Shown here: positions 10,939 through 18,814 of the stretch, one piece after another
How the letters are laid out: each line of letters starts with the position of its first letter
Position numbering within the stretch: position 1 is the first letter of the stretch
The notes under the pieces: generated by a model
What the model saw: the letters and a program-made list of their open reading frames with translations, nothing else
What the model was told of the DNA's origin: nothing
Database searches by the model: none
Translations under genes and position numbers: made by a program
NCBI RefSeq assembly: GCF_902499075.1
Contig: NZ_CABVPP010000009.1
Coordinates: 62,001-126,000 of the forward strand
Length of the DNA stretch: 64,000 nt
Direction: 5' to 3'
DNA from: Burkholderia pseudomultivorans
GTDB lineage: Bacteria; Pseudomonadota; Gammaproteobacteria; Burkholderiales; Burkholderiaceae

Positions 10939-12657
10939 ATGCCAGATACCAATGCAAACCCGTCGCCGGGCGTACGCCTGCTGAAAGGGGTTCTTCCGGT
11001 CCGCCGCACGGCGGCGATTCGCGACATCTTCGCAGGCTGCTCGCTCGCCTCGATGGATATTCCGCAAGTGCTCGGCTACGCGCGCATCGCCGGGATGCCG
11101 GCCGTCACGGGCCTTTACACGGTGTTCCTGCCGCTCGTCGCGTTCGCGATCTTCGGCGCGTCGCGTCACCTGGTGGTCGCCGCCGATTCGGCGACCGCGA
11201 CCATTTTCGCGAGTCGCCTGTCGTCGATGGCGCCGGCCGGCAGCGCCGACTATGCGGCGCTGGCCGGCATGGTCGCGCTGCTGACTGCCGCGATGCTGCT
11301 GCTCGCGCGCATCTTCAAGCTCGGCTTTCTCGCCGATTTCCTGTCGCGTACGGTGCTGGTGGGGTTTCTCGCGGGCGTCGGCGTGCAGGTGTCGATCGCG
11401 ATGCTCGGCGACATGCTCGGGCTGGCCGTGCCGTATCCGGCTTCGCGCAGCGTCGCGCAGTTCGACTATGTCGTCACGCATCTCGCGCAGCTGCATCGGC
11501 CGACGTTCGCGCTCGCCGCGCTGGTGGTCGTCGCGATCCTGGTCTGCAAGCGCTTCGCGCCGCGCTTCCCGATGCCGATGATCGCGGTCGCGGGCAGCAT
11601 CGCGGCGAGCCATGCGTTCGGCTTTTCCGCGCGCGGCATCGCGGTGCTCGGCCCCGTCGCCGGCGGGCTGCCGCCGCTGCGCTGGCCGTCCGTCACATGG
11701 CAGCAGTTTCTCGATCTCGTGCCGGTCGCCGCGTCGTGCTTCGTGATGATCATCGCGCAGAGCGCGGCGGCGGCGCGCGTGTTCGCGCAGCAGTACGGCG
11801 AGGAGGTCGACACCAACGCCGACATCCTCGGGCTCGCGGCCGCGAATGCGGCGGCTGCGGTCGGCGGCGCGTTCGTCGTCAACGGCAGCCCGACACAGAC
11901 CGCGATGGCCGACGGCGCGGGCGTGCGCAGCCAGGTCGGACATCTCGCGTTCGCGGCCGTCGTGGCGATCGTGCTGCTGTTCCTGAGCCCGATGCTGCAG
12001 TATCTGCCGCACGCGGTGCTGGCCGGCATCGTGTTGACGATCGCGCTGGGGCTGATCAACGTGCGCAGCCTCGCCGCGATCCGCAGCGAAAGCCCCGGCG
12101 AATTCACGCTCGCACTGGTGACGGCCGCGGCCGTCGTGACGGTCGGCGTCGAACACGGCATCCTGCTTGCGGTCGCGCTGTCGCTGATGCGGCATGTGCG
12201 CCACAGCTATCAGCCGCATACGATGGTGCTCGAGCCCGTCGCCGGCAACGGACGCTGGCTGCCGGTGCCCGCGCGGCCCGGCGCGATGACCGCGCCCGGG
12301 CTGATCGTCTACCGGTTCGGCTCCGACCTGTTCTTCGCGAACGACCACCGGTTTGCGGCCGAGGTGAGCGAACTCGTCGACGCGGCGCCGGTGCCGCTGC
12401 GCTGGTTCGTCGTCGACGCGGGCGCAATCACCGATCTCGACTATTCGGCCGCGCGGACGCTGACCGATCTCGTCCGCGGCCTGCATGCGCGGCGCATCGG
12501 CGTGCTGTTCGGGCGCGTCAACCGCTACCTGCATGCGGACATGGATCGTCACCGCATCACCGACGTGGTCGGCGAATCATGCATCTTCCCGACGCTGCAC
12601 CAGGCGCTGGAGGCTGCCGGCGTGAAGTCCGCGCCGCAGGAGCCGGGCGTCGTGTAG
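10939..12657 (+). CDS. SulP/SLC26-family anion permease with STAS domain
   Basis: A 572-residue transporter. The SulP signature appears early (IRDIFAGCSLASMDIPQVLG YAR, here split). The conserved core NGSPTQTAMADGAGVRSQ lies near residue 315, and a C-terminal STAS domain spans about residues 440-560 (GLIVYRFGSDLFFANDHRFA; DAGAITDLDYSAARTLTDL). Family members move sulfate, bicarbonate or dicarboxylates; the substrate here is undetermined. The ATG at 10939 (MPDTNANPSP) was chosen over earlier in-frame ATGs because the residues before it are arginine-rich and unlike the family. It shares a divergent promoter region with the MscS-like gene. Confidence 0.9.
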   Translation: MPDTNANPSPGVRLLKGVLPVRRTAAIRDIFAGCSLASMDIPQVLGYARIAGMPAVTGLYTVFLPLVAFAIFGASRHLVVAADSATATIFASRLSSMAPAGSADYAALAGMVALLTAAMLLLARIFKLGFLADFLSRTVLVGFLAGVGVQVSIAMLGDMLGLAVPYPASRSVAQFDYVVTHLAQLHRPTFALAALVVVAILVCKRFAPRFPMPMIAVAGSIAASHAFGFSARGIAVLGPVAGGLPPLRWPSVTWQQFLDLVPVAASCFVMIIAQSAAAARVFAQQYGEEVDTNADILGLAAANAAAAVGGAFVVNGSPTQTAMADGAGVRSQVGHLAFAAVVAIVLLFLSPMLQYLPHAVLAGIVLTIALGLINVRSLAAIRSESPGEFTLALVTAAAVVTVGVEHGILLAVALSLMRHVRHSYQPHTMVLEPVAGNGRWLPVPARPGAMTAPGLIVYRFGSDLFFANDHRFAAEVSELVDAAPVPLRWFVVDAGAITDLDYSAARTLTDLVRGLHARRIGVLFGRVNRYLHADMDRHRITDVVGESCIFPTLHQALEAAGVKSAPQEPGVV

Positions 12658-12745
12658 CGCGTAGCGGCGCTAGGCGGCCGCGCGCAGGCGCGCGAAGCCG
12701 TTGCGCAGGTGACGGGCCAGTTCGGTTGCGGCGCGGCCGGCGCGT

Positions 12746-14200
12746 TCAGCGCGAGCCGCTTGACGCCGGTGCCGCGCGACGCCCGCCCGCGCCGGCCGAC
12801 CACAACGGCAAGCGAAGCGCGGTAACGAAACTCGACGCGTGCAGCATGCACAGCAGGCCGAACGCCCAGGCATAAGCGGTCCCGTGCGCGCTGCCGCCCG
12901 CTGCGTGATCGGCCTGCAGCCGCCACGCGAGAAACAGCGTGCAGAGCGTCGTAAACGTCGGGCCGCCGAGGCGTTGCACGATATTGAGCGAGGTGGTCGC
13001 CATCGGCAGGTCGCGGCGTTCGACCGATGCATAAGCGGCCGTAATCGACGGCGCGCCGATCGCGCTCTGGCCCATCCCGCGCAGGAACAGCGCGGGCACC
13101 AGCACGACGGGATCGTAGCCGTGCAGCGCGAGATACACGAACGGCAGCGTCGCGAGCAGCGCGAGCATCGCACCGGCCGCGGCCAGCCGCCGTACGCCGA
13201 ACCGGCCGGTCAGCGCACCCATCGACGGATAGGTGACGAGCATGCCGAGGCCCATCGGCGCGAGCAGCCAGCCCATCTCGCCGGGCGAGCGGCCGCACGC
13301 CTGGATCAGGAACACCGGGATCAGCATCTGGCCGGCGAACAGCGCGCCGTTCGACAGGAACTGCGTCGAGGCCGCCGCGCCGAACACCTTGCCGCGAAAC
13401 AGCGCGAGATCGAGCAGCGCCCGATCGCCCTTGCGCGTTTCGACCCGCAGGAAGGCAGCCAGCAGCAGCGCCGCGCCGGCGAGCGCCGCGATGCCGAGCA
13501 CTTCGCCGATGCGCTCGACGCCGTACAGGAACAGCACGAGCCCCGGCGACAACAGCGAAAGCCCGACCCAGTCGAGTTCCCGCCGCTGCGTCTCTTCGCG
13601 ATCGCCGGGCAGGAACCAGGCGGCCAGCGCGAGCGCCAGCACGCCGACCGGCAGGTTCACCAGAAACAGCCAGCGCCACGACGTGTGCTGCAGGATCGCG
13701 CCGGCGACGACCGGGCCGAGGATCGGCGCGAGCAGCACGGGCACGGCTGCATAGCCGATCACGCGCGCCATCTGCTGGCCCGCGACGCGCGCGATCATCA
13801 TCTGCGCCATGGGCGCGAGCAGTCCGCCGCTCATGCCTTGCAGCACGCGAAACGCGATCAGCGACGGCGCGGACCACGCGAGCCCGCACAGCGCGGAACT
13901 CAGCGTGAATGCTGAGAAGCACCACAGGTACAGCGCCTTCGCGCCGATCCGGTCGACGAGCCAGCCGTTCAGCGGCAGCACCAGCGTCAGCGCGAGCAGG
14001 TAGCCGCTCGTCACCCACTGGATCGTCGACAGGCTGGTGTGCAAGTCCGTCGCGAGGCTCGACAGCGACACGTTGACGATCGTCGCGTCGAGCTGCGACA
14101 GCAGCGAGCCGAGCATCGCGACCGCGCTGACCTTCCAGATCGACGGATCGAGCCCGCCGGCCGCGCGGGCCGGCACCGGTTGCGGCCGTTCGTCGCTCAC
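12746..14200 (-). CDS. DHA2-family MFS multidrug exporter
   Basis: A 484-residue exporter with the DHA2 start (AMLGSLLSQLDATIVNVSLS), the helix 4-5 region LIAFRVLQGMSGGLLAPMAQ and SWRWLFLVNLPVGVLAL, consistent with 14 helices. It is the last gene of a three-gene minus-strand unit (MarR regulator, isochorismatase-like hydrolase, exporter). Its start codon overlaps the hydrolase stop by 4 bases, which implies translational coupling. A MarR-controlled pump next to a small-molecule hydrolase suggests response to a phenolic or other toxic compound; the compound is not identifiable. Confidence 0.93.
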   Translation of the reverse strand: MSDERPQPVPARAAGGLDPSIWKVSAVAMLGSLLSQLDATIVNVSLSSLATDLHTSLSTIQWVTSGYLLALTLVLPLNGWLVDRIGAKALYLWCFSAFTLSSALCGLAWSAPSLIAFRVLQGMSGGLLAPMAQMMIARVAGQQMARVIGYAAVPVLLAPILGPVVAGAILQHTSWRWLFLVNLPVGVLALALAAWFLPGDREETQRRELDWVGLSLLSPGLVLFLYGVERIGEVLGIAALAGAALLLAAFLRVETRKGDRALLDLALFRGKVFGAAASTQFLSNGALFAGQMLIPVFLIQACGRSPGEMGWLLAPMGLGMLVTYPSMGALTGRFGVRRLAAAGAMLALLATLPFVYLALHGYDPVVLVPALFLRGMGQSAIGAPSITAAYASVERRDLPMATTSLNIVQRLGGPTFTTLCTLFLAWRLQADHAAGGSAHGTAYAWAFGLLCMLHASSFVTALRLPLWSAGAGGRRAAPASSGSR

Positions 14201-14760
14201 GCGCCGCGCCGGTCGAGCAGCGCGACGATGTCCTGCGCCGAACCGGTCTCGCCGAGGCGCGGGAACAGGCGCTCGACGCTGTTCGCGTGGGCGTCCGCGT
14301 TCAGGTCGGTCATCGCATCGACGGCGAGCGTCACGTTGTAGCCGAGTTCGTATGCCTGCCGCGCGGTCGATTCGACGCCGATGCTGGTCGCGACGCCGGC
14401 CAGCACGATCTGCGTGACGCCGGCCGTTTTCAGGTGCGCGTCGAGATCGGTGCCGGTGAACGCGCCCCAGGTCTTTTTCGTGACCAGATGGTCGCCGGGC
14501 TGCCGGTCCAGCTCGGCGACGAGTTCGGTCCAGTCGGCCGGCAGCGCGTCGAGGCGAACCTGCTGCTGCGTGCGGCCCGGTGCGCCGCCCGCGACGTTGA
14601 CGAGCACGACCGGCAGGCCGCGGCTGCGGAATGCGTCGAGCAGTTCGCGGGTGCGCTCGATCACGCCGCCGACCGGATGCGCGGTGGGCAGTGCGACGAT
14701 GCCTTTCTGCAGGTCGATGACGACCAGCGCCGTGTTTGTGTCGAGACGGGTTGCGCTCAT
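14197..14760 (-). CDS. Isochorismatase-family hydrolase (cysteine replaced by glycine)
   Basis: A 187-residue single-domain protein with the cysteine-hydrolase/isochorismatase fold: Asp16 in ALVVIDLQKG, the lysine region near 95-96 (VTKKTWGAF) and the segment IVLAGVATSIGVESTARQAY. In amidase-type members the residue before VESTAR is the nucleophilic cysteine; here it is Gly128. Glycine at that position is known in true isochorismatases such as EntB and PhzD. The protein is therefore probably not a cysteine amidase, and may hydrolyse a vinyl ether or have another role. It sits between a MarR gene and an exporter in one operon, with a 4-base overlap to the exporter. Confidence 0.9.
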   Translation of the reverse strand: MSATRLDTNTALVVIDLQKGIVALPTAHPVGGVIERTRELLDAFRSRGLPVVLVNVAGGAPGRTQQQVRLDALPADWTELVAELDRQPGDHLVTKKTWGAFTGTDLDAHLKTAGVTQIVLAGVATSIGVESTARQAYELGYNVTLAVDAMTDLNADAHANSVERLFPRLGETGSAQDIVALLDRRGA

Positions 14761-14836
14761 GATGGGGACTCCATGGAACGGACGGTGGACGGGACGGGCG
14801 CGCGGACGGACGAGGCGGCGTTGCTGCGCGCGGGGC

Positions 14837-15286
14837 TCACTTGTCGCCGATCCGCCGGATCAGCGGGATTGCGGCGGCGAGCGTGCGGATTTCTTCGGGA
14901 TCGAGTTGCTCGATCGCGGCGCCGAGCCAGCGGTGCTTCGCGGCGCTGCGCTTGCGGCGCGCGTCGAGGCCGGCCGCGGTCGGCAGGAACAGGATCTGGC
15001 GACCGTCGGTCGGGTGCGGCTCGCGTTCGACGAGGCCTTCCTCTTCGAGGCTCGCAAGGATCGCCTTCATCGATTGCGGCTTCATCGACTCGGCGCGGGC
15101 GAGATCGGCGGTTGTCATCGGGCCGTTCGATTCGAGCCGCGCCAGCGCACTCGTCTGCGACATGCCGAGCCCGTCGGATGCGACTTCGGAGCGCAGCCGG
15201 CGGATCAGTTGGCCGACGGCGAGGGTCAGGTCGGTGGCGACGGCGTTGGCGTCGGCGGCGAGGTTCGGTTTGCGGGCGGCATTCAT
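14837..15286 (-). CDS. MarR-family transcriptional regulator
   Basis: A 149-residue protein with a central winged helix: MSQTSALARLESNGPMTTAD, LARAESMKPQSMKAILASLE, EEGLVEREPHPTDGRQILFL. The last segment is the classic MarR wing containing DGR. It is the first gene of the operon with the isochorismatase-like protein and the MFS exporter. A 16-bp perfect palindrome lies 25 bases upstream of its start, which strongly suggests autorepression of the whole operon, relieved by a small ligand. Confidence 0.94.
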   Translation of the reverse strand: MNAARKPNLAADANAVATDLTLAVGQLIRRLRSEVASDGLGMSQTSALARLESNGPMTTADLARAESMKPQSMKAILASLEEEGLVEREPHPTDGRQILFLPTAAGLDARRKRSAAKHRWLGAAIEQLDPEEIRTLAAAIPLIRRIGDK

Positions 15287-15307
15287 GGGGCGGATCTTAG
15301 GGCAAGA

Positions 15308-15331
15308 CAGTTAAACTTGCAAGTTTAGCTG
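15308..15331. promoter_or_regulatory. MarR operator candidate: TAAACTTGCAAGTTTA palindrome
   Basis: Bases 15312-15327 form a perfect 16-bp palindrome. One mismatched pair outside it, CAG/CTG arms extend the symmetry to 15308-15331. It lies immediately upstream of the MarR gene start at 15286. Core length and symmetry fit a MarR dimer site; binding is inferred from position. Confidence 0.75.
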
Positions 15332-15474
15332 TCGATTTGGGTAGTGGAGACGGATGCGCGTCGCGACGAAAGCGTGTGGTGGACGGGTGGGTTCAGGGAT
15401 CGGAGCGGTCGGGCGGCGGGCAGACGCCGATCTGCTGACGATTGCAGCGGCAGGGTGTAAGCCGCGCGACGCGT

Positions 15475-15723
15475 TCAGCAGGATTCGCCGCCGCGACCGG
15501 GTGGCGCGAGCGGCACGACCTCGCTGTTTCTCGGTGTTGCGGCTTCGTGCAGCAGATCGCCGAGATACTGCGCGAGTTCGTCGGCGGCGAGCGCAGGCGG
15601 AATATGCAGGTCGGCCGGCCGTCGCTTGCCTTCGACGCCGAGATCGAACACGGCCCAGCCGTCGTTTCGGCGGACGACGGCGAGACGGCGTCCGAATGCG
15701 TTGAAGCGGTATTCGTCCGGCAT
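15475..15723 (-). CDS. Small conserved hypothetical protein
   Basis: An 82-residue protein beginning MPDEYRFNAFGRRLAVVRRN. A compact beta-rich N-terminal half is followed by an acidic helix region (LAADELAQYLGDLLHEAATP) and a glycine-rich tail. I recognise it only as a small conserved Burkholderia-type hypothetical (resembling the DUF7661 type, from memory). The ATG at 15723 has GGGAG 7 bases upstream. It starts 41 bases after the stop of the PBP7-type gene on the same strand and probably shares its transcript. No function can be assigned. Confidence 0.65.
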   Translation of the reverse strand: MPDEYRFNAFGRRLAVVRRNDGWAVFDLGVEGKRRPADLHIPPALAADELAQYLGDLLHEAATPRNSEVVPLAPPGRGGESC

Positions 15724-15764
15724 CGCATTGCTCCCTACGGCAAATGCGCCGGCCGCCTGCGCGT

Positions 15765-16859
15765 CTACTGGATCGAGCAGGCCAGCCAGCGATGGATCTT
15801 GATCGCATCGCTCGATACGCCGGCGCGCGTCGGCGCACCGAGCAGCACGACGGTCGTGCGGCGACCCTTCACGCGCATGCGCATCACGACGCCGTGCCCC
15901 GATTCGTTGATGAAGCCGGTTTTCTGCAGGCGGATCGGCAGGCGGCGATAGCGGACCAGCGGATCGGAATTCACATACAGCAGCTCGCCGTCGCCGGGGC
16001 GCACGGTGGTGGACGTGTCGGTCGAGAAGTAGCGGATCAGCGGATCCTGGGCGGCCGCGCCGACGAGCCGCGCGAGATCCTCGGCCGTCGACACGTTGTG
16101 CGGCGACAGCCCGGTCGGCTCCCTGAAATGCGTGTGGCGCATGCCAAGCCGGCGTGCCTCGCGATTCATCGCCTTGACGAACGCGGTACGGCCGCCCGGA
16201 TAGTCGCGGCTCAGCGCGGCGGCCGCGCGGTTCTCCGACGACATCAGCGCGATATGGAACATGTCGCGGCGCGACAGTTCCGAGCCGACCTGCAAGCGCG
16301 AACCGGTGAACTTGATCGTGTCGCGATCGTGCGCGGTGACGCGCAGCACGCCGTTCAGCGGCCGATCGGCATCGCGCGCGACGACCGCCGTCATCAGTTT
16401 CGAGATCGACGCGATCGGCCGCACCGTGCGCGAGTTCCGGGCCAGCAGCGGCGTGCCGGAATCGACGTCGAGTACGTAAGCGGCGCGCGAATGGAGCGAC
16501 CTGACCGCACGCGGGTTGTAGCCGCAGCTCGCGAGCAGGCGCGGTTTCGCGGCGGGATGCGGGCGGGCCGCCGTGGTGCGCTTCGCGCGACGCTGCTGCG
16601 GCGCCGGTGCCGCGTGGCGCTTGACCGCATGGTGCTTCACGCGCGGGCGGCGATGCTTGACGGCTTTTTTCCTGCGCTGGGCAGGTTTCTTCTTGACGGT
16701 TTTCTTGGCAGCCTTCGCGTGCGGCTCGGCATGCGCGGCGCGCTGGGGCGGGTGGCGCTGCGCGGACGATGCGTTCGTTGCGAACGCAAGCATCACGATC
16801 GACAGCGCGACGAGCAGGGTGGTCCGGGCGAGAGGCAGGCGCGCGATGAGGCCGGTCAA
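15765..16859 (-). CDS. pbpG: D-alanyl-D-alanine endopeptidase, PBP7 type
   Basis: A 364-residue penicillin-binding protein of the S11 family. All three active-site motifs are present: SISK at 151-154, SEN at 208-210 and KTG at 313-315. A signal peptide covers about residues 1-33 and places the enzyme in the periplasm, where such enzymes cleave peptidoglycan cross-links. The unusual part is residues 35-105, a lysine/arginine/histidine/proline-rich linker (for example TVKKKPAQRRKKAVKHRRPR) between the signal peptide and the catalytic domain. This is longer than in E. coli PBP7 and suits binding to anionic wall polymers. A small unknown gene follows. Confidence 0.92.
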   Translation of the reverse strand: MTGLIARLPLARTTLLVALSIVMLAFATNASSAQRHPPQRAAHAEPHAKAAKKTVKKKPAQRRKKAVKHRRPRVKHHAVKRHAAPAPQQRRAKRTTAARPHPAAKPRLLASCGYNPRAVRSLHSRAAYVLDVDSGTPLLARNSRTVRPIASISKLMTAVVARDADRPLNGVLRVTAHDRDTIKFTGSRLQVGSELSRRDMFHIALMSSENRAAAALSRDYPGGRTAFVKAMNREARRLGMRHTHFREPTGLSPHNVSTAEDLARLVGAAAQDPLIRYFSTDTSTTVRPGDGELLYVNSDPLVRYRRLPIRLQKTGFINESGHGVVMRMRVKGRRTTVVLLGAPTRAGVSSDAIKIHRWLACSIQ

Positions 16860-17425
16860 GCGAAAGTCTCCTTTTCACGCGCGACGAGGCAGCGTGGCAT
16901 GGTTGAGCGGTCAGGGGTGCGGAAAATTATACGGTCGATCGCGCGGCGATGACGATGAAAAGCGGGAAAAGATGCGATATTTCGCGGATTTCGGGCGTTT
17001 TTACTGTCGTGCGGATCAGGAGGGCGGCTCAATGCGGGCCAACGCCCGCGCGATGCGGAGGAGTGCGACGCGATCGTGGGGCGATCGCGCGGCCCGCTTC
17101 AGCGTGGCCAGTTTCGCCGCGACACGACCGCGAAGCTGATCGCGATCGAACCGGTGACGGGGCGTGGCGGCGCGTCGTTCATCGCGTCGATCGCGTCGCC
17201 GAAGCGGAAGCGGGGGCGGCCGTCGGCACGCCCTGCGCGTGCGGTGCGGCGTTTTGGCGCAGGCGTATCGGTCGCCGCGACGGCGGCGCACGACGTCTCG
17301 GCCGGGCATTCACATACGGGATCCAGCGACATGGCGGGTAGTTCCGGAAAGGGCATGCCCGTATTGAACGTCACGCAATTCAATCAGTAAAATGAATATT
17401 TTGATCGTTTCGATTCCCTTCGAGA
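16860..17425. other. 566-base intergenic region
   Basis: The region contains open frames on both strands (for example 17099-17383 minus, 17076-17390 plus). None has a good ribosome-binding site or a protein-like composition, so I call no gene. The right end is AT-rich and includes ATTGAA (17363-17368) with its inverse TTCAAT (17379-17384), and AAAAT-GAAT-ATTTT (17389-17402), just before the LysR start at 17426. These are plausible parts of the LysR promoter and autoregulatory site. Confidence 0.5.
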
Positions 17426-18313
17426 ATGGAACTGAAGCTGCTGAGAACGTTTCTGACCGTCACCGAGCTGTGCCATTTCAGCCGGGCGGCCGATGCGCTG
17501 CACATGAGCCAGCCGGCGCTGAGCAAGCAGATCGGCGCGCTCGAGGCCAGCCTCGGCGGCAAGCTGTTCGAGCGCGGGCGGCATGGCGCGGAGCTGACGC
17601 CGTTCGGCGAGCGCTTCCTGCCCGACGCGCAGGCGCTGGTGCGCGACGCGGACGAGATCCTCGCGCGCGCACGCGAAGCGACCAGCGGCCAGCGCGGGCA
17701 TCTGCGGCTCGGCATCTGCCTGTCGGTGCTGACACTGGTGCCGCGGCTCGTCGCGGAGTTTCGCCGGCTGAATCCGGGCATCGCGGTCACGCTGAGCGAC
17801 CTGTCGTCTGCCGAGCAGACGCGCCGGCTGCGCGCAGGCAAGCTCGACGCCGGCTTCCTGCGCCTGCCGTCCGACCAAGGACTGTCGTCGTTCAAGGTGA
17901 TCGACGAAGGGCTGGCGCTGGCGGTGCCGCCGCATCTCGGCCTCACGCGCGTGCCGGCCGATCTCGACGCGCTCAACGCGCTCGGCTTCATCGCGCTGCA
18001 GCGCGCACGCGGCCCGGGCCTCGCCGCGCAGATCGACCGCTGGTGCGTCGAACGCCGGTTCGTGCCGCACGTGACGCAGCAGGCGGAGGACGTGCAGTCG
18101 GTGCTGACGTCGGTCGCGGCCGGCGTTGGCGTCGCGTTCATTCCGTCGCGCGCGCAATACCTGCTGCGCGATGCGACGGTGCTGCCGCTCGGCGGCAAGG
18201 ATGCGAAGTGGCGCGTCGGGCTTGCGTGGCTGTCCGGCCGCGACGATCCGGTCACGGCGCGTTTCGTGACCTTCATGCGCGCCGCACTGAAAACGCAGGG
18301 CGCTCGCGCGTGA
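17426..18313 (+). CDS. LysR-family transcriptional regulator (BenM/CatM-like)
   Basis: A 295-residue regulator. The helix-turn-helix region is ELCHFSRAADALHMSQPALS then KQIGALEASLGGKLFERGRH (residues 12-52). The effector domain contains a typical AGVGVAFIPSRAQY segment near residue 230. The DNA-binding half resembles the BenM/CatM/AlsR group. It is not divergent from an obvious target: upstream is a long empty region and downstream is a small winged-helix gene on the same strand. An AT-rich inverted repeat precedes its start, so autoregulation is likely; other targets are unknown. Confidence 0.92.
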   Translation: MELKLLRTFLTVTELCHFSRAADALHMSQPALSKQIGALEASLGGKLFERGRHGAELTPFGERFLPDAQALVRDADEILARAREATSGQRGHLRLGICLSVLTLVPRLVAEFRRLNPGIAVTLSDLSSAEQTRRLRAGKLDAGFLRLPSDQGLSSFKVIDEGLALAVPPHLGLTRVPADLDALNALGFIALQRARGPGLAAQIDRWCVERRFVPHVTQQAEDVQSVLTSVAAGVGVAFIPSRAQYLLRDATVLPLGGKDAKWRVGLAWLSGRDDPVTARFVTFMRAALKTQGARA

Positions 18314-18397
18314 ACGACACGGTATAGTGTCCGCGACCGGCGCACGGTGCGCAGCCGCCCGCCGGACGATGTCCCGGTCCTGCCGAAACCCGAAGCC

Positions 18398-18685
18398 ATG
18401 ACGACTCCCGAATCCGACGAATCCCCGCTCGACCCCGCACTCGTTGCGACGCTCGCGACCCTGAACGACGCCGCGGCCGATCCGGCCGGCAAGCCGTGGT
18501 CGCTGCCGAAGATCGCGAAGCGCACGCAGTTGCCGATGAGCACGCTGCGCCGCGTGCTGACGCAGCTCGATGCGGCCGGCCTTACCGCGACGACGCTGAA
18601 CGAGGACGGCACCGGCAGCGCCGCGCTGACCGACGAAGGGCGCGCGGTGTGCGCGCAGCTGTTCGGCGCGAACGACGCACGCTGA
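18398..18685 (+). CDS. Small winged-helix (MarR/ArsR-like) DNA-binding protein
   Basis: A 95-residue protein starting MTTPESDESPLDPALVATLA. Residues 30-85 look like a single winged helix: SLPKIAKRTQLPMSTLRRVL, then TQLDAAGLTATTLNEDGTGS and an ALTDEGRAV end resembling the wing of MarR-type proteins. It lacks any effector domain. It follows the LysR gene by 84 bases on the same strand and precedes a strong hairpin. It is probably a small regulator with unknown targets. The start is preceded by a possible -10 element TATAGT at about 18323. Confidence 0.75.
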   Translation: MTTPESDESPLDPALVATLATLNDAAADPAGKPWSLPKIAKRTQLPMSTLRRVLTQLDAAGLTATTLNEDGTGSAALTDEGRAVCAQLFGANDAR

Positions 18686-18690
18686 AGAAA

Positions 18691-18712
18691 ACGGGCCGCC
18701 GAGGCGGCCCGT
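18691..18712. terminator. Bidirectional hairpin terminator, T-run on minus strand
   Basis: ACGGGCCGCC-GA-GGCGGCCCGT is a perfect 10-base stem preceded on the plus strand by AAAA, which is TTTT after the hairpin on the minus strand. It therefore best serves as the intrinsic terminator of the minus-strand mgtA gene (stop at 18815), and also sits 5 bases after the stop of the plus-strand small gene. Confidence 0.8.
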
Positions 18713-18814
18713 CGTCGTGTCGACGCTGCGATGTTCCGATCCGCGATGCCGGCGCGTCACTGCCGCGCGGTCACGCCGGCCATCGCCGAACGAGCGCGGG
18801 TTCGGCGCAGGCGC

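Noticed and set aside
17076-17390. Possible small genes on either strand between the PBP7-type gene and the LysR gene
   Set aside because: No ribosome-binding site, no recognisable motif, and basic low-complexity translation on both strands.
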